DNA of 64,000 bases from a bacterium (GTDB lineage: Bacteria; Verrucomicrobiota; Verrucomicrobiia; Limisphaerales; RI-55). The stretch covers positions 62,001 through 126,000 of the forward strand of contig WGOC01000009.1 of NCBI GenBank assembly GCA_016124235.1, read 5' to 3'. Positions 8,768 to 18,043 of this stretch are shown in pieces. The first letter of the stretch is position 1, and each line of letters opens with the position of its first letter. The position numbers and the translations under genes are program-made. Below the pieces are notes generated by a model, which saw only the letters and a program-made list of their open reading frames with translations, did no database searches and was not told the origin of the DNA.

Positions 8768-8799
8768 AAAGGCCGCCCGCAAGGGCGGCCTTTTTATTT
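8768..8799 (+). terminator. Rho-independent terminator of the pil operon
   Basis: An 11-bp perfect stem (AAAGGCCGCCC / GGGCGGCCTTT) capped by a GCAA tetraloop and followed by a T-rich run (TTATTT), just after the secretin gene. Confidence 0.92.
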
Positions 8800-8835
8800 C
8801 CATCTACGCGAACGCCCACAAGTAAAAGTGATCCC

Positions 8836-8863
8836 TTGCCAACTCGCAGGCCGCCCTTAGAGT
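8836..8863 (+). promoter_or_regulatory. Putative promoter of the LON-domain gene
   Basis: TTGCCA (8836-8841), 16 bp, TAGAGT (8858-8863). The expected transcription start is about 8869-8872, essentially at the ATG, so the mRNA may be leaderless. Confidence 0.45.
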
Positions 8864-8871
8864 CGCGTTAG

Positions 8872-9543
8872 ATGGATTTACCCGATCAAATTGGCGTCAT
8901 GATTCTGCCGGGAATCACGTTGTTCCCGCAGGCCATGCTGCCTCTTTACATTTTTGAACCGCGGTATCGCAAAATGCTCCAGGCGGCTCTCGAAACGCAC
9001 CGCTTCTTCTGCGTCGCCATGCGCCGTCCGGGATCGGCACGGGAAGTCCCGGAACCGGTTGCCGGCCTCGGGCTGATTCGTGCCTCAGTTGGTCACAGCG
9101 ATGGGACGTCTCACATCGTTTTGCAGGGCCTGGCCCGTGTGCGCCTCGGTCGAGCAACGCGCTACAAGCCCTATCGTACGCACGAAATTCAGCCGCTTCC
9201 AACGACGCGTGGCCAGGGTGCCGCCGTCGAAAAACGATTGGCAAAAGTAAAAGAGTTGGTGGCACAGCGCCTCGAACTCGGTTTGACACTCGCGCTTCCG
9301 GGCATGCCCAAATCAGCGAATACCAAGGAAGCTTTGGTCAAGGCCCGGGAAGTTCTGCGGTACCTTGATTCACTGTCAGATCCGGAGCAGGTCGCGGACA
9401 TGGTTGCCTGTTCGATGTTGCAGGACGCCATGCATAGGCAAGTTGTTTTGGAAACGGCCGACCTTGAATTGCGCCTTCGTCAACTGGCCAACTGCTTGGG
9501 CCGGGAAATCGAAGATCTGAACAGCGGAGAGGCTCAGATCTGA
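8872..9543 (+). CDS. LON substrate-binding-domain protein
   Basis: 223 residues that correspond to the N-terminal LON domain alone, without the AAA+ and protease parts. The opening MILPGITLFPQAMLPLYIFE and RYRKML fit the family, as does a later helical segment. Free-standing LON-domain proteins are common in bacteria and presumably bind peptides or substrates; their role is poorly known. It is a monocistronic unit between the pil terminator and the ABC transporter genes. Confidence 0.85.
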   Translation: MDLPDQIGVMILPGITLFPQAMLPLYIFEPRYRKMLQAALETHRFFCVAMRRPGSAREVPEPVAGLGLIRASVGHSDGTSHIVLQGLARVRLGRATRYKPYRTHEIQPLPTTRGQGAAVEKRLAKVKELVAQRLELGLTLALPGMPKSANTKEALVKAREVLRYLDSLSDPEQVADMVACSMLQDAMHRQVVLETADLELRLRQLANCLGREIEDLNSGEAQI

Positions 9544-9737
9544 TTCAATCGTTGCAAAGACCGACACCGGATTCGAAGTTCGCATGGGGCAGGCTGAATC
9601 TCGTCGTGCGCGCAAAGTAACGCCATTCCGAACAGTCGCCGGTTCACAAATGTCTGATTGGCGATCTGCCATTGCCGGTTGATGGCACCTCAACGTTCCG
9701 CTCTCAGCCACAAAATGTCTCGCACCACGAGAATTTG

Positions 9738-9766
9738 TTGGCCGACTCAAATCTGATTGTTACAGA
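9738..9766 (+). promoter_or_regulatory. Putative promoter of the ABC transporter operon
   Basis: TTGGCC (9738-9743), 17 bp, TACAGA (9761-9766), about 19 bp before the first candidate ATG. Apart from this I see nothing convincing in the 241-bp gap between 9543 and 9785. Confidence 0.35.
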
Positions 9767-9784
9767 CTTCGCCCTGCCGATTTC

Positions 9785-10747
9785 ATGCACAATGGCCTGA
9801 TGATTGAAGTTGCGGACCTGGTGAAGGACTACGCCAGCTACCGCGCGCTGCACAACCTGACCTTCACCGTCAGGCGTGGAGAAATCGTCGGCCTGCTCGG
9901 TCGCAATGGCGCGGGGAAGAGTTCGACCATGCGCATTCTGTCGTGTTTCATGCCGGCGACATCCGGCCAGGCGCGGGTGGCGGGCTACGACGTGTTTTCC
10001 CAGGCGGATGAAGTGCGCCGCCGGATCGGTTACATGCCGGAAAACAATCCACTCTACCATGACATGCGCGTACGGGAATATTTGAAATACCGGGCACGCT
10101 TGAAGGGCCTCAGCCGCAGGCAGTCTCGCGGGCGAGTCGACGCGGTCATGGAGCAATGCAGCCTGACAGAGGTCAGCCGAAAGCTGATTGGTCACCTTTC
10201 AAAAGGCTACAAGCAGCGCGTGGGACTGGCAGACGCGTTGGTGCATGATCCCGAATTGATCATTCTCGACGAGCCGACCATTGGGCTCGACCCGAATCAG
10301 ATCCGAATAGTCCGGTCGTTGATCAAGAGCCTCGCCGAGCAACACACGGTCTTGCTTTCAACCCACATTCTTCCGGAAGTGGAAATGACCTGTACGCGGG
10401 TGCTGATCATGGAACAGGGGCAGATCCTCGCCGACGACACGCCGGAGAATCTGCAAAACCACATGAATCCCGAAGGACAGGTGCGGGCGGAAATCGCCGG
10501 CCCGTATGAGCAATTGTCCCAGTGGCTCGCCGATTGGCCTTCCATTGCCGGATACGAACTTGTGCCCGGTGAGGGCGAATATTTCCTCGTTTCGCTAACA
10601 CCAAAGCCTGGCATGGATATCCGGGCGGAGGTCTTTGGCTATTGTCAGGCAAACGGCTGGATGTTGCGCGAACTCTCCCGCGCCCGATTCTCGCTTGAAG
10701 ACATATTCGTCCAGGTGACTGGACCCAAGCGGGAGGAGGAATACTGA
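9785..10747 (+). CDS. ABC transporter ATP-binding protein, GldA type
   Basis: 320 residues. Walker A GRNGAGKSS, the Q-loop region, the signature HLSKGYKQRVGLA (LSKGY in place of LSGGQ, usual for this subgroup), Walker B LIILDEPTIGLDP and the switch histidine in LLSTHIL are all present. The C-terminal 90 residues are the regulatory extension seen in GldA/NosF-like proteins. A second ATG at 9800 would give MIEVADLVKDY and is also possible. The stop overlaps the permease start. It energises the export ABC complex encoded by the next two genes. Confidence 0.92.
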   Translation: MHNGLMIEVADLVKDYASYRALHNLTFTVRRGEIVGLLGRNGAGKSSTMRILSCFMPATSGQARVAGYDVFSQADEVRRRIGYMPENNPLYHDMRVREYLKYRARLKGLSRRQSRGRVDAVMEQCSLTEVSRKLIGHLSKGYKQRVGLADALVHDPELIILDEPTIGLDPNQIRIVRSLIKSLAEQHTVLLSTHILPEVEMTCTRVLIMEQGQILADDTPENLQNHMNPEGQVRAEIAGPYEQLSQWLADWPSIAGYELVPGEGEYFLVSLTPKPGMDIRAEVFGYCQANGWMLRELSRARFSLEDIFVQVTGPKREEEY

Positions 10748-11499
10748 TGCAAGGCTTTCTCACCCTCGTGCGCCGCGAAATCGGTGGATACTTTAATTCC
10801 TTCACCGGCTATGTGGTGCTGGCCGTGGTGCTCCTGCTAATTGGTTTGAGCTTCGCGGAAATCGTGTCCGCGCTAAATGGCCAGCCGTCGTCTTTGCCGG
10901 TCACTCAACTTTATTACCAAACGTATTATTTCTGGTTGATTCTCCTGCTGGCATCGCCAGTCATCACGATGCGAAGTTTTGCGTTGGAGAAGGACCTGGG
11001 CACGTTCGAGACACTGATGACGGCACCCGTCAGTGACCGCCAAGTGGTCGGCGCGAAATTCATCGGTGCGCTGATCTTCTATGTAATCATCTTTCAACCT
11101 CTGCTCATTTGCGTCCTTGTGCTCCGCTATTTTGGCGGCGCGCAAGGCGCGTTTGACTATGGCCTGCTCGCCTCGACAGGGCTCGGGATTCTACTGTTGG
11201 GCTGCCTCTACATGTCGATGGGAGTCTTCGCATCGTCATTGACGCGCAGTCAGGTGACGGCGGCGATGATCAGTTTTGCCTTCGGTTTGTCATTGTTCGT
11301 ACTGAGCTTCGCAAGTGCGACCCAGACTGGCGAAACCGGCACCATTCGTGAGATGCTCGGCGTCATCAACCTGCGCGACCACATGGAGGCGTTTGCCGCC
11401 GGCATTATCGATACGCGCGCGGTCATCCTGCAATTGAGCCTGACCGCGATGTTCCTGTTCCTTACCCTGCGCGTCGTGGAAAGTCGCCGCTGGAAATAG
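10747..11499 (+). CDS. ABC-2 type permease, GldF type
   Basis: 250 residues with six predicted membrane segments. It opens with FLTLVRREIGGYFNS, the typical ABC-2 permease entry, and includes the conserved ALEKDLGTFETLMTAPVSDR segment. The start codon shares its A with the end of the ATPase stop (TGATG). With the flanking genes it forms the GldA-GldF-GldG arrangement first described for gliding Bacteroidota but widespread in non-gliding bacteria. The substrate is unknown. Confidence 0.9.
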   Translation: MQGFLTLVRREIGGYFNSFTGYVVLAVVLLLIGLSFAEIVSALNGQPSSLPVTQLYYQTYYFWLILLLASPVITMRSFALEKDLGTFETLMTAPVSDRQVVGAKFIGALIFYVIIFQPLLICVLVLRYFGGAQGAFDYGLLASTGLGILLLGCLYMSMGVFASSLTRSQVTAAMISFAFGLSLFVLSFASATQTGETGTIREMLGVINLRDHMEAFAAGIIDTRAVILQLSLTAMFLFLTLRVVESRRWK

Positions 11500-11506
11500 C
11501 CTGCTG

Positions 11507-13006
11507 ATGAACGAAATCACGAACACCTTTTCGCGCAGCCGCAAGTGGAGCATTGGGTTCCAAGTGGCCGTGAGCGTGTTGGCGTTCGCGGCGATCGTGG
11601 TGATGGTCAATTATTTGTCGGCCCGGCATTTTCAGCGCTTTCACTGGTCGACGCGGTCGAGCACGGCGCTGACGCCCAAGACATTGGCGCTCCTCAAAAA
11701 CATGACCAACCAGGTCGACATCACGGTCTTTTTTGCAAGTGGCAATGAACTGGTTGCTCCGATTGACCAGTTGCTCGCAGAGTACGAAGCGGCGAATCCG
11801 AATATCAAAGTGACCAAAGTCGACCCGATCCTCAATCCGGCGGGCGCACAAAAAGTCCGCACACGCTACGCCCTGCCGCAGGGGTTGGAGGACAACCTGG
11901 TGATCGTCAGCCACGGCAAGCGCGTTCGCGTGCTGTCCGAACGCATGCTCACCGATTCGGAATACGTAAAAGTTCCCAATGCGGAAAAATATGAAGTGCG
12001 CCCCCGCTATCTGGCGTTCAAAGGCGAGTTGATGTTTTCCTCCGCCATTGCCGATGTCATTTCGACGCGCCAGCAAAAGGCTTATTTTCTCACAAACCAC
12101 GATGAGCACAATCCGTCGAGTACGGAGGCGCAACAGGGTTATGCCTCGTTTGCCGACCTGCTTCGCGAGAACAATGTCCGGTTTGATGTCCTCAACCTAG
12201 GAGTCGCCGGTGAGATTCCCCGCGACTGTGATCTGTTGATCATTCCCGGACCGCAAAAGAAGTTTCTTCCGACCGAACTGGATCGCATCGAGCAGTACCT
12301 CAATCAAGGCGGCCGCATGCTGGTCATGTTCAATATCCGACCGGTTGTAACGCTCACGGACCTGGAAGTTTTCCTTCGGCAATGGGGTGTCGACGTGGGA
12401 CGGAACCTCGTCGAAGACAAAGAAAATGGTCTTCAAGGAGAGGCAGCCTATTTTGAAACATCACGCTTCGGAAATCATCCGATTGTCGGACCGTTGGGTG
12501 ACGTGAAGCTCGTGGTTTCCTATCCGCGCACCATTGCCAAGCTCAACGGAGATCAGAAGGCAAACGCGGGTCTGACTGTGTCCGAACTCGTTTACAGCGG
12601 AACCAATTCCGTCGTTATCAGCCAATTTCCCGATGGCCAACCCGCCAGATCAGGCCGTGATCCGCACGGCTCATTTCCGCTTGCGGTGGCAGTGGAAAAA
12701 GGCGGCCTACCCGGGATCACCACTTTGCGCGGCGGCGTGACGCGGATGGTCGTCATCGGCGATTCGTACTTGTTCGACAACCAAATGATCAATCTGCTGG
12801 GCAATCGCGATTTTGCCAACCAGATCATCAATTGGCTGCTCGATCGATCCGAACTGATGGTCGGGATCAATCCGCGACCGATGCAGGAATACCAGCTCGC
12901 GCTTACGCCGGGACAAATGCGCAACGTCCGGCTGGTTTTGATTGGCGGCCTGCCGGCAATCGCTTTGGTCGTCGGGTTGCTGGTCTGGCTTCGGCGCCGC
13001 AATTGA
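11507..13006 (+). CDS. GldG-like ABC transporter auxiliary protein
   Basis: 499 residues. There is one N-terminal membrane helix (about 18-40), a large extracytoplasmic region and a C-terminal helix (LVLIGGLPAIALVVGLLVWL) with RRRN at the end. The DITVFFASGNELVAPIDQLL and DCDLLIIPGPQKKFLPTELD segments match the GldG/ABC_transp_aux family. It lies 7 bp after the permease and is presumably part of the same complex. Confidence 0.85.
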   Translation: MNEITNTFSRSRKWSIGFQVAVSVLAFAAIVVMVNYLSARHFQRFHWSTRSSTALTPKTLALLKNMTNQVDITVFFASGNELVAPIDQLLAEYEAANPNIKVTKVDPILNPAGAQKVRTRYALPQGLEDNLVIVSHGKRVRVLSERMLTDSEYVKVPNAEKYEVRPRYLAFKGELMFSSAIADVISTRQQKAYFLTNHDEHNPSSTEAQQGYASFADLLRENNVRFDVLNLGVAGEIPRDCDLLIIPGPQKKFLPTELDRIEQYLNQGGRMLVMFNIRPVVTLTDLEVFLRQWGVDVGRNLVEDKENGLQGEAAYFETSRFGNHPIVGPLGDVKLVVSYPRTIAKLNGDQKANAGLTVSELVYSGTNSVVISQFPDGQPARSGRDPHGSFPLAVAVEKGGLPGITTLRGGVTRMVVIGDSYLFDNQMINLLGNRDFANQIINWLLDRSELMVGINPRPMQEYQLALTPGQMRNVRLVLIGGLPAIALVVGLLVWLRRRN

Positions 13007-13045
13007 ACTAAAACGCCGGCATTCTTTTGATTGAGCTAAACTGAA

Positions 13046-14881
13046 TTGAACACGAGACAAACATGGTGGTTGGTGGGAACAGCCCTCGCACTGGCGTGCT
13101 ACATTCTGCTCGTTGATCGCCGGATTGGAGGTAACGACGTCACCAATGTATCGCGCACGTTGCTCTCGGATTTCCGACGCGACCGTGTCACCTCCATCGA
13201 AATCACCGAGACGAATCAGCCGACGATTCGCTTGAAAAAAGTGAACCAGCTCTGGGAACTGGTGGCGCCCATTCATTATCCCGCGCAAACGGCCGCGACC
13301 GATCGCTGGCTTTACCTGCTGGAACAAGCCAACTGGGTTCTGCGACTTTCGCCGAAGGACATCGCAAGCCAAGGCGCGAGCCTGCCGGAGTTCGGCCTCC
13401 AGCCACCGCAAAAGACGGTCACATTGGTCCAGGGCGACAAGCAAAGCGTCTTGCGCATCGGCAATCGATTGGCGGTCGGCAAACAACTTTACGTGCAGGC
13501 GGATGAACAACCGGATGTCCTCGTCACCGATGAACTACTGCTCGACGCCCTGCCCGCCGGCGTGACCGCCTGGCGTGACCCAGCGTTGCTCACTTACAGC
13601 GATCTCATTCTCAACAACATTGCGATTTCCAACATCAATCGGTTGGAGGTCCGCCCTTCCACGAACGGCTACATTCTGCAGACGGATCCGGTGCGCATCA
13701 CTCGCCCAATTTCCGCGCGCGCGGACGTCACGCGCGTCAGTTTGTTGCTCGGACAGATTCTTCCGTCGTGGAAGGTTGAGCAATTTGTCACGGACGATCC
13801 CGCCGCGGACCTGTCCCAATACGGGCTACAGCCGCCAGTGAAAGAGTTGCTGATGGGCAATGGCACCAACGACATCATGGGTGTGCAGTTTGGTCAAAGC
13901 CCGACCAACCGGCCGGATCTCATCTATGCCCGATTGTTGCTCCACACAAACATCGTACTGACCGCCAAGACCAATCTCGATGTGTTGAACTGGCCGGTGT
14001 CGATCTGGCGCGATCATTTGCTGGCTCACATTGATCCGCATCGCGTTCAGGCTATCGTCGGATCGGCCGGCACCACGAATTCGACCTATCGTGTGCAACA
14101 ACAAACCAACGGCGACTGGCAGGTGGTCGAACCCGAAATTCTGCCGGCCGATCGGGAACTCGTGACCAACTTCTTTACGGGCATGAACGACATCAATGTC
14201 GACGTCGAACGTGAAGTCGTCACCGACTTTGCCAGCTACGGTCTCGCGGCGCCGGCACGTGAATTCTCGTTCCTCACAGCCACCAACGGCGCCTTCACCA
14301 ATATCTATGCGACGCTGAGCTTCGGCACCAACAGCGCCGGTAAAGCCTTTGCGCATCGCTCCGATGAAACGGCGGTTTACTCGATCGACAAGGACATCTT
14401 TTACAAACAACTGCCACTCGCCTACTGGCAATGGCGGGATCGCTCGATCTGGAATTTTCAAACCAACGAGGTCAAGCGCGTCCGCATCACGGACAACGAC
14501 AAGACACAGGAGATCGAGCGCACGCCGGAAGGGCAATGGCGGATCGCGCCGGGCTCGAGCGGTGTGCTGGACCTTTCGTTCGACGAAGCCGTGTATCAAC
14601 TGGGACATCTGGCGGCCGATCGCTGGGTCTGGGTGGGAAAAAAGGATCTGGGTGGGCCCACGTTTGGCTTTGCGACCAACGAAGTCCACTGCGTGGCGAT
14701 CGAAGTGACGCAACAAGGCGTGACGCGAACCAACGTCGTTGAATTTGGCGGTACCAGCGCGGAACTCCGCCCTTACGCCACCGTGCAATTTGACGACGAT
14801 CGAACCTGGTTTTTCGAATTCCCGCCCACGCTTTACTATCAGTACGTCAAACACTGGTTCCATTCGCTCGAGAACCGTTGA
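13046..14881 (+). CDS. DUF4340-domain membrane-anchored protein
   Basis: 611 residues from a TTG start at 13046. An in-frame TAA sits at 13037, so no upstream start is possible. One N-terminal membrane helix (WWLVGTALALACYILLV) is followed by repeated modules with the pattern YGLQPP or FGLQPP plus a beta-rich unit, as in DUF4340 proteins (SLPEFGLQPPQKTVTL, DLSQYGLQPPVKEL, SYGLAAPAREF). DUF4340 genes commonly follow gldG-like genes, so it is likely an accessory part of the ABC complex. It is asparagine- and threonine-rich. Confidence 0.82.
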   Translation: MNTRQTWWLVGTALALACYILLVDRRIGGNDVTNVSRTLLSDFRRDRVTSIEITETNQPTIRLKKVNQLWELVAPIHYPAQTAATDRWLYLLEQANWVLRLSPKDIASQGASLPEFGLQPPQKTVTLVQGDKQSVLRIGNRLAVGKQLYVQADEQPDVLVTDELLLDALPAGVTAWRDPALLTYSDLILNNIAISNINRLEVRPSTNGYILQTDPVRITRPISARADVTRVSLLLGQILPSWKVEQFVTDDPAADLSQYGLQPPVKELLMGNGTNDIMGVQFGQSPTNRPDLIYARLLLHTNIVLTAKTNLDVLNWPVSIWRDHLLAHIDPHRVQAIVGSAGTTNSTYRVQQQTNGDWQVVEPEILPADRELVTNFFTGMNDINVDVEREVVTDFASYGLAAPAREFSFLTATNGAFTNIYATLSFGTNSAGKAFAHRSDETAVYSIDKDIFYKQLPLAYWQWRDRSIWNFQTNEVKRVRITDNDKTQEIERTPEGQWRIAPGSSGVLDLSFDEAVYQLGHLAADRWVWVGKKDLGGPTFGFATNEVHCVAIEVTQQGVTRTNVVEFGGTSAELRPYATVQFDDDRTWFFEFPPTLYYQYVKHWFHSLENR

Positions 14882-14895
14882 GGAGTCATTCCGAC

Positions 14896-17800
14896 ATGCC
14901 GGAGGAGCTCAAAAAACGTCCGTGCAGCCGGCGACGCCGATTATTCCGCCTGTGTCGGCAGGGCATTCTTTTTCTTCTGGTTCTCGTGCTCCTCGCGGTT
15001 CTCTACCTCAATCAAATCGGGCTGCCATCCTTTATCAAGGATCCCCTGCTGGCTCGGCTTCAAGACCACGGCGTCCAGGTTGACTTCAGCCGTCTTCGCT
15101 GGCGCTGGCACGAAGGAGTCGTCGCAGAAAATCTGGTCGTGCGCCAACTGAAGGAAGGCAGCGGCCCGGAATTTCAGAGCGCGGAAGCACGCGTGCAATT
15201 GCAGACGGAGAGCTGGCTCCGGCCACAATGGAACCTGCGTTCGGTCGACGTAAAGGACGGTCAATTTTCCTGGCTTTTGCCGCCGACCAGCGGGCTTCCG
15301 CCGTTGAAGGTCGACGCGATCAATGGCCAGTTGACGGTGGCGCCAGACGGAACACTCGACCTGCATAATTTATCCTCCACCTTCAAAGGGTTGCGGCTCC
15401 ACGTAAGCGGCACGCTGGCCCATCCCACGGAATTGCCCCGCAAGTCGCAGACAAACACGCCACTCGCCCGACTCGAACTGCTCAATCGCACCATGACTCG
15501 GGTAGCGAACTATCTCACGAATTTTTCGTTCCCGGAGGCTCCCACGTTGGAACTGAGTTTTCAGGCGGATGCCGCCGATTGGGATTCGCTGAGCGCGGAT
15601 CTGGAATTGCAACTTCCAAAGACAAAAACAACCTGGGGCAGCTCCGACGATTTCAAACTCCACGCCCGCATTCGTTCGGCGTCGCCGACCAATGCTGAAC
15701 CCGCGTGCACCATTCAGCTTTCCGGCACTGCCGTCGACACACCGTGGGGCCGGCTCGAGAATTGGCACGCTGAGACTCTGACGGTTCCTGTCCTTCAACT
15801 CCCACTGCAGGCCAGCAACCACGTGGTTGTCGCCTTTGACCGCCTCGCCACCCGTTGGGGATCGATTGAAAATGGCGAAATAAATCTGACCGCACAGTCA
15901 CCAGATTCGGGGAACGCGCAGCAGATCGCCGTGAATTTGGATTTACAGAGCAACCATTTGCAACTCCGCCAGGGCACCGCCGGCAGGTTGACTCTTCATT
16001 CCGAAAGTACGTTCAATCGCACAAACGCCATCCCGCTCCATGGCCGTCACGAAATCGAAGTTCACGACATTGCATTGACGAACCTTGCGGCGGCGATGCT
16101 GAAGGTCGATATCTCGCAACTCGAACCGGCAACAAATGCGGTTGCAGCTGATCCCAGTTGGGGGTTCTGGAACAAGTTGCAACCGTTTCGGCTGAACTTT
16201 GAACTCGCCGGACAATCGATCGTGGCGAAAGGCGCGCGCGTCGACACGATCAACATCGAAGGTTTGTGGTCCGCACCGAAGCTGGAGCTCAACAAGGTTC
16301 ACGGCACGCTTTACGACGGCGAAGCCAGCGCGGAACTTGCCGTCGATGTGCCGGAGCGGCGGATCAGCGGAGCAGCCGAAGTTGCATTCAATTTCCACGG
16401 ACTCGATGCCGTTTTCACCGATCGCTTTCGGCATTGGTTTGCACCTTATCAATGGGAAGACACTCCGCACGCCACGGTCACGGGCAAGGTCAATTGGCCG
16501 GACTGGCGAAACCTGAAACCGAACTGGCGCGAAGACGTCGCGCCGACGATCGGTATCTCCGGAAAATTTCACGTCAACAACGCTTTCTACAAAGGCATCC
16601 CGGGCGACGAGGCCTTCTCCAATTTTCACTTCACAAACTTCGTTTGGAATCTGCCAAATCTGACGATTGTCCGCCCGGAAGGACGGGCCGTAGCCTCATA
16701 CGTGGGCGACGAACGGACCAAGGACTATGTCTGGAACATCACCGGAGACATCGATCCACAAGCGTTGAAACCCTTGTTCTCGGGCAAGGAATTGAAAGTG
16801 TTTGATTCGTTTACGAATTACGCCACACCACACGTCGAGGGTACGATCTGGGGCCGGTGGCGGGATCATGATCGAATTGGTTTTCACGCCGACTTGAACG
16901 CGCCAAAAACGTTATTGCGCGGCGAATACGCCGACTTGGTAACCGCCTCGGTCGACTACACAAATCGTTTTCTGACAATTCACAATCTGGAGATTCAACA
17001 AAGCAACCGCGTCGGCCACGCCGAATATCTGGGCATCGATCTGCCAAATGATCTCATGTATTTCACGAACATTGATTGCGGCCTGCCGCCGCAGTCAGTC
17101 GCACGTGCGATTGGACCGGTAACGGCGCACGCAGTGGAACCTTATGTCTTTGACGGTGCACCGCGGATTCGCGTGAACGGTGTGTTGGGATTGAAGGGAC
17201 ACGATCCGACCGACATGAAATTTGAAGTGGCCGGCGGACCATTTCATTGGTGGCGTTTCAATATCGATCAGATCGAGGCGAATCTGCTGTGGCGTTCGAA
17301 TCATCTCGATCTGAGCGATGTCACCACCAAGTTCTACGACGGCGAGGCCGCCGGCGCGGGTTCGTTTCAATTCTTCACCAACAATCGGCCGACGGAATTT
17401 TCATTTGCGCTTACTGCCACCAATGCACAGTTGCGTCCACTGGTGCACGATGTCTTTTTCAAAACCAACGGACTAGAAGGAGCGTTGTCGGGAGCGCTGG
17501 AAATTACCTCCGCTCGCGCCGACTCACTCGACACGTGGCAGGGCACCGGCAATCTGCATTTGCGCGACGGCGTTGTGTGGGACATTCCGATCTTTGGAAT
17601 TTTTTCGCCGATCTTTAATGCGATTTCCCCCGGTCTCGGTCAGAGCCGCGCGGACGAAGCCGCCGCGAATTTCAGCATCGTCAACGGGACGGTGATCTCC
17701 CGCGATCTCGTGGTACGCTCGCCCGAGTTCAGCATGGTTTATCAGGGCAGCGTTGATTTCATGGGCAACGTCGATGCTCGAATGCAGGCGCGCATTCTGC

Positions 17801-18033
17801 GGGACTCGGGCGTGCTCGGTCCGTTGATCAGCGCCGCACTCTGGCCGTTGACCAAGATCTTCGAGTATCACCTCAGCGGGACGCTTTCCGAGCCGGTGGC
17901 CGAGCCGGTGCACATCCCGAGATTTCTGTTCATGGCTTTGGAGCCGTTCAAGGCGTTGCAAGGTGTCTTGAAAGGCGTGGGGCAGGCCGTCGTTCCGAAA
18001 CAACCACCCGCTGACGAACCGCCAAAACCTTGA
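14896..18033 (+). CDS. Large AsmA-like protein (AsmA/TamB/DUF3971-type)
   Basis: 1045 residues from ATG 14896; a TTG at 14878 would add six residues. An N-terminal membrane anchor (GILFLLVLVLLAVLYL) is followed by a very long beta-rich extracytoplasmic region with repeated LSDVTTKFYDGEAAG-like units. These are typical of AsmA-like proteins, which form lipid-transfer bridges or affect outer-membrane assembly. The C-terminal portion (DLVVRSPEFSMVYQGSVDFM) matches the AsmA C-terminal pattern. The stop is 10 bp from that of the convergent MFS gene, with no terminator visible between them. Confidence 0.8.
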   Translation: MPEELKKRPCSRRRRLFRLCRQGILFLLVLVLLAVLYLNQIGLPSFIKDPLLARLQDHGVQVDFSRLRWRWHEGVVAENLVVRQLKEGSGPEFQSAEARVQLQTESWLRPQWNLRSVDVKDGQFSWLLPPTSGLPPLKVDAINGQLTVAPDGTLDLHNLSSTFKGLRLHVSGTLAHPTELPRKSQTNTPLARLELLNRTMTRVANYLTNFSFPEAPTLELSFQADAADWDSLSADLELQLPKTKTTWGSSDDFKLHARIRSASPTNAEPACTIQLSGTAVDTPWGRLENWHAETLTVPVLQLPLQASNHVVVAFDRLATRWGSIENGEINLTAQSPDSGNAQQIAVNLDLQSNHLQLRQGTAGRLTLHSESTFNRTNAIPLHGRHEIEVHDIALTNLAAAMLKVDISQLEPATNAVAADPSWGFWNKLQPFRLNFELAGQSIVAKGARVDTINIEGLWSAPKLELNKVHGTLYDGEASAELAVDVPERRISGAAEVAFNFHGLDAVFTDRFRHWFAPYQWEDTPHATVTGKVNWPDWRNLKPNWREDVAPTIGISGKFHVNNAFYKGIPGDEAFSNFHFTNFVWNLPNLTIVRPEGRAVASYVGDERTKDYVWNITGDIDPQALKPLFSGKELKVFDSFTNYATPHVEGTIWGRWRDHDRIGFHADLNAPKTLLRGEYADLVTASVDYTNRFLTIHNLEIQQSNRVGHAEYLGIDLPNDLMYFTNIDCGLPPQSVARAIGPVTAHAVEPYVFDGAPRIRVNGVLGLKGHDPTDMKFEVAGGPFHWWRFNIDQIEANLLWRSNHLDLSDVTTKFYDGEAAGAGSFQFFTNNRPTEFSFALTATNAQLRPLVHDVFFKTNGLEGALSGALEITSARADSLDTWQGTGNLHLRDGVVWDIPIFGIFSPIFNAISPGLGQSRADEAAANFSIVNGTVISRDLVVRSPEFSMVYQGSVDFMGNVDARMQARILRDSGVLGPLISAALWPLTKIFEYHLSGTLSEPVAEPVHIPRFLFMALEPFKALQGVLKGVGQAVVPKQPPADEPPKP

Positions 18034-18043
18034 TCCGCGCCCG

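Noticed and set aside
9544-9784. Small ORF of about 32 codons starting near 9583
   Set aside because: No ribosome-binding site, no similarity, and codon use like random sequence.
18034-18043. Bidirectional terminator between the AsmA-like and MFS genes
   Set aside because: The 10-bp gap and adjoining gene ends show no stem followed by a T-run on either strand.
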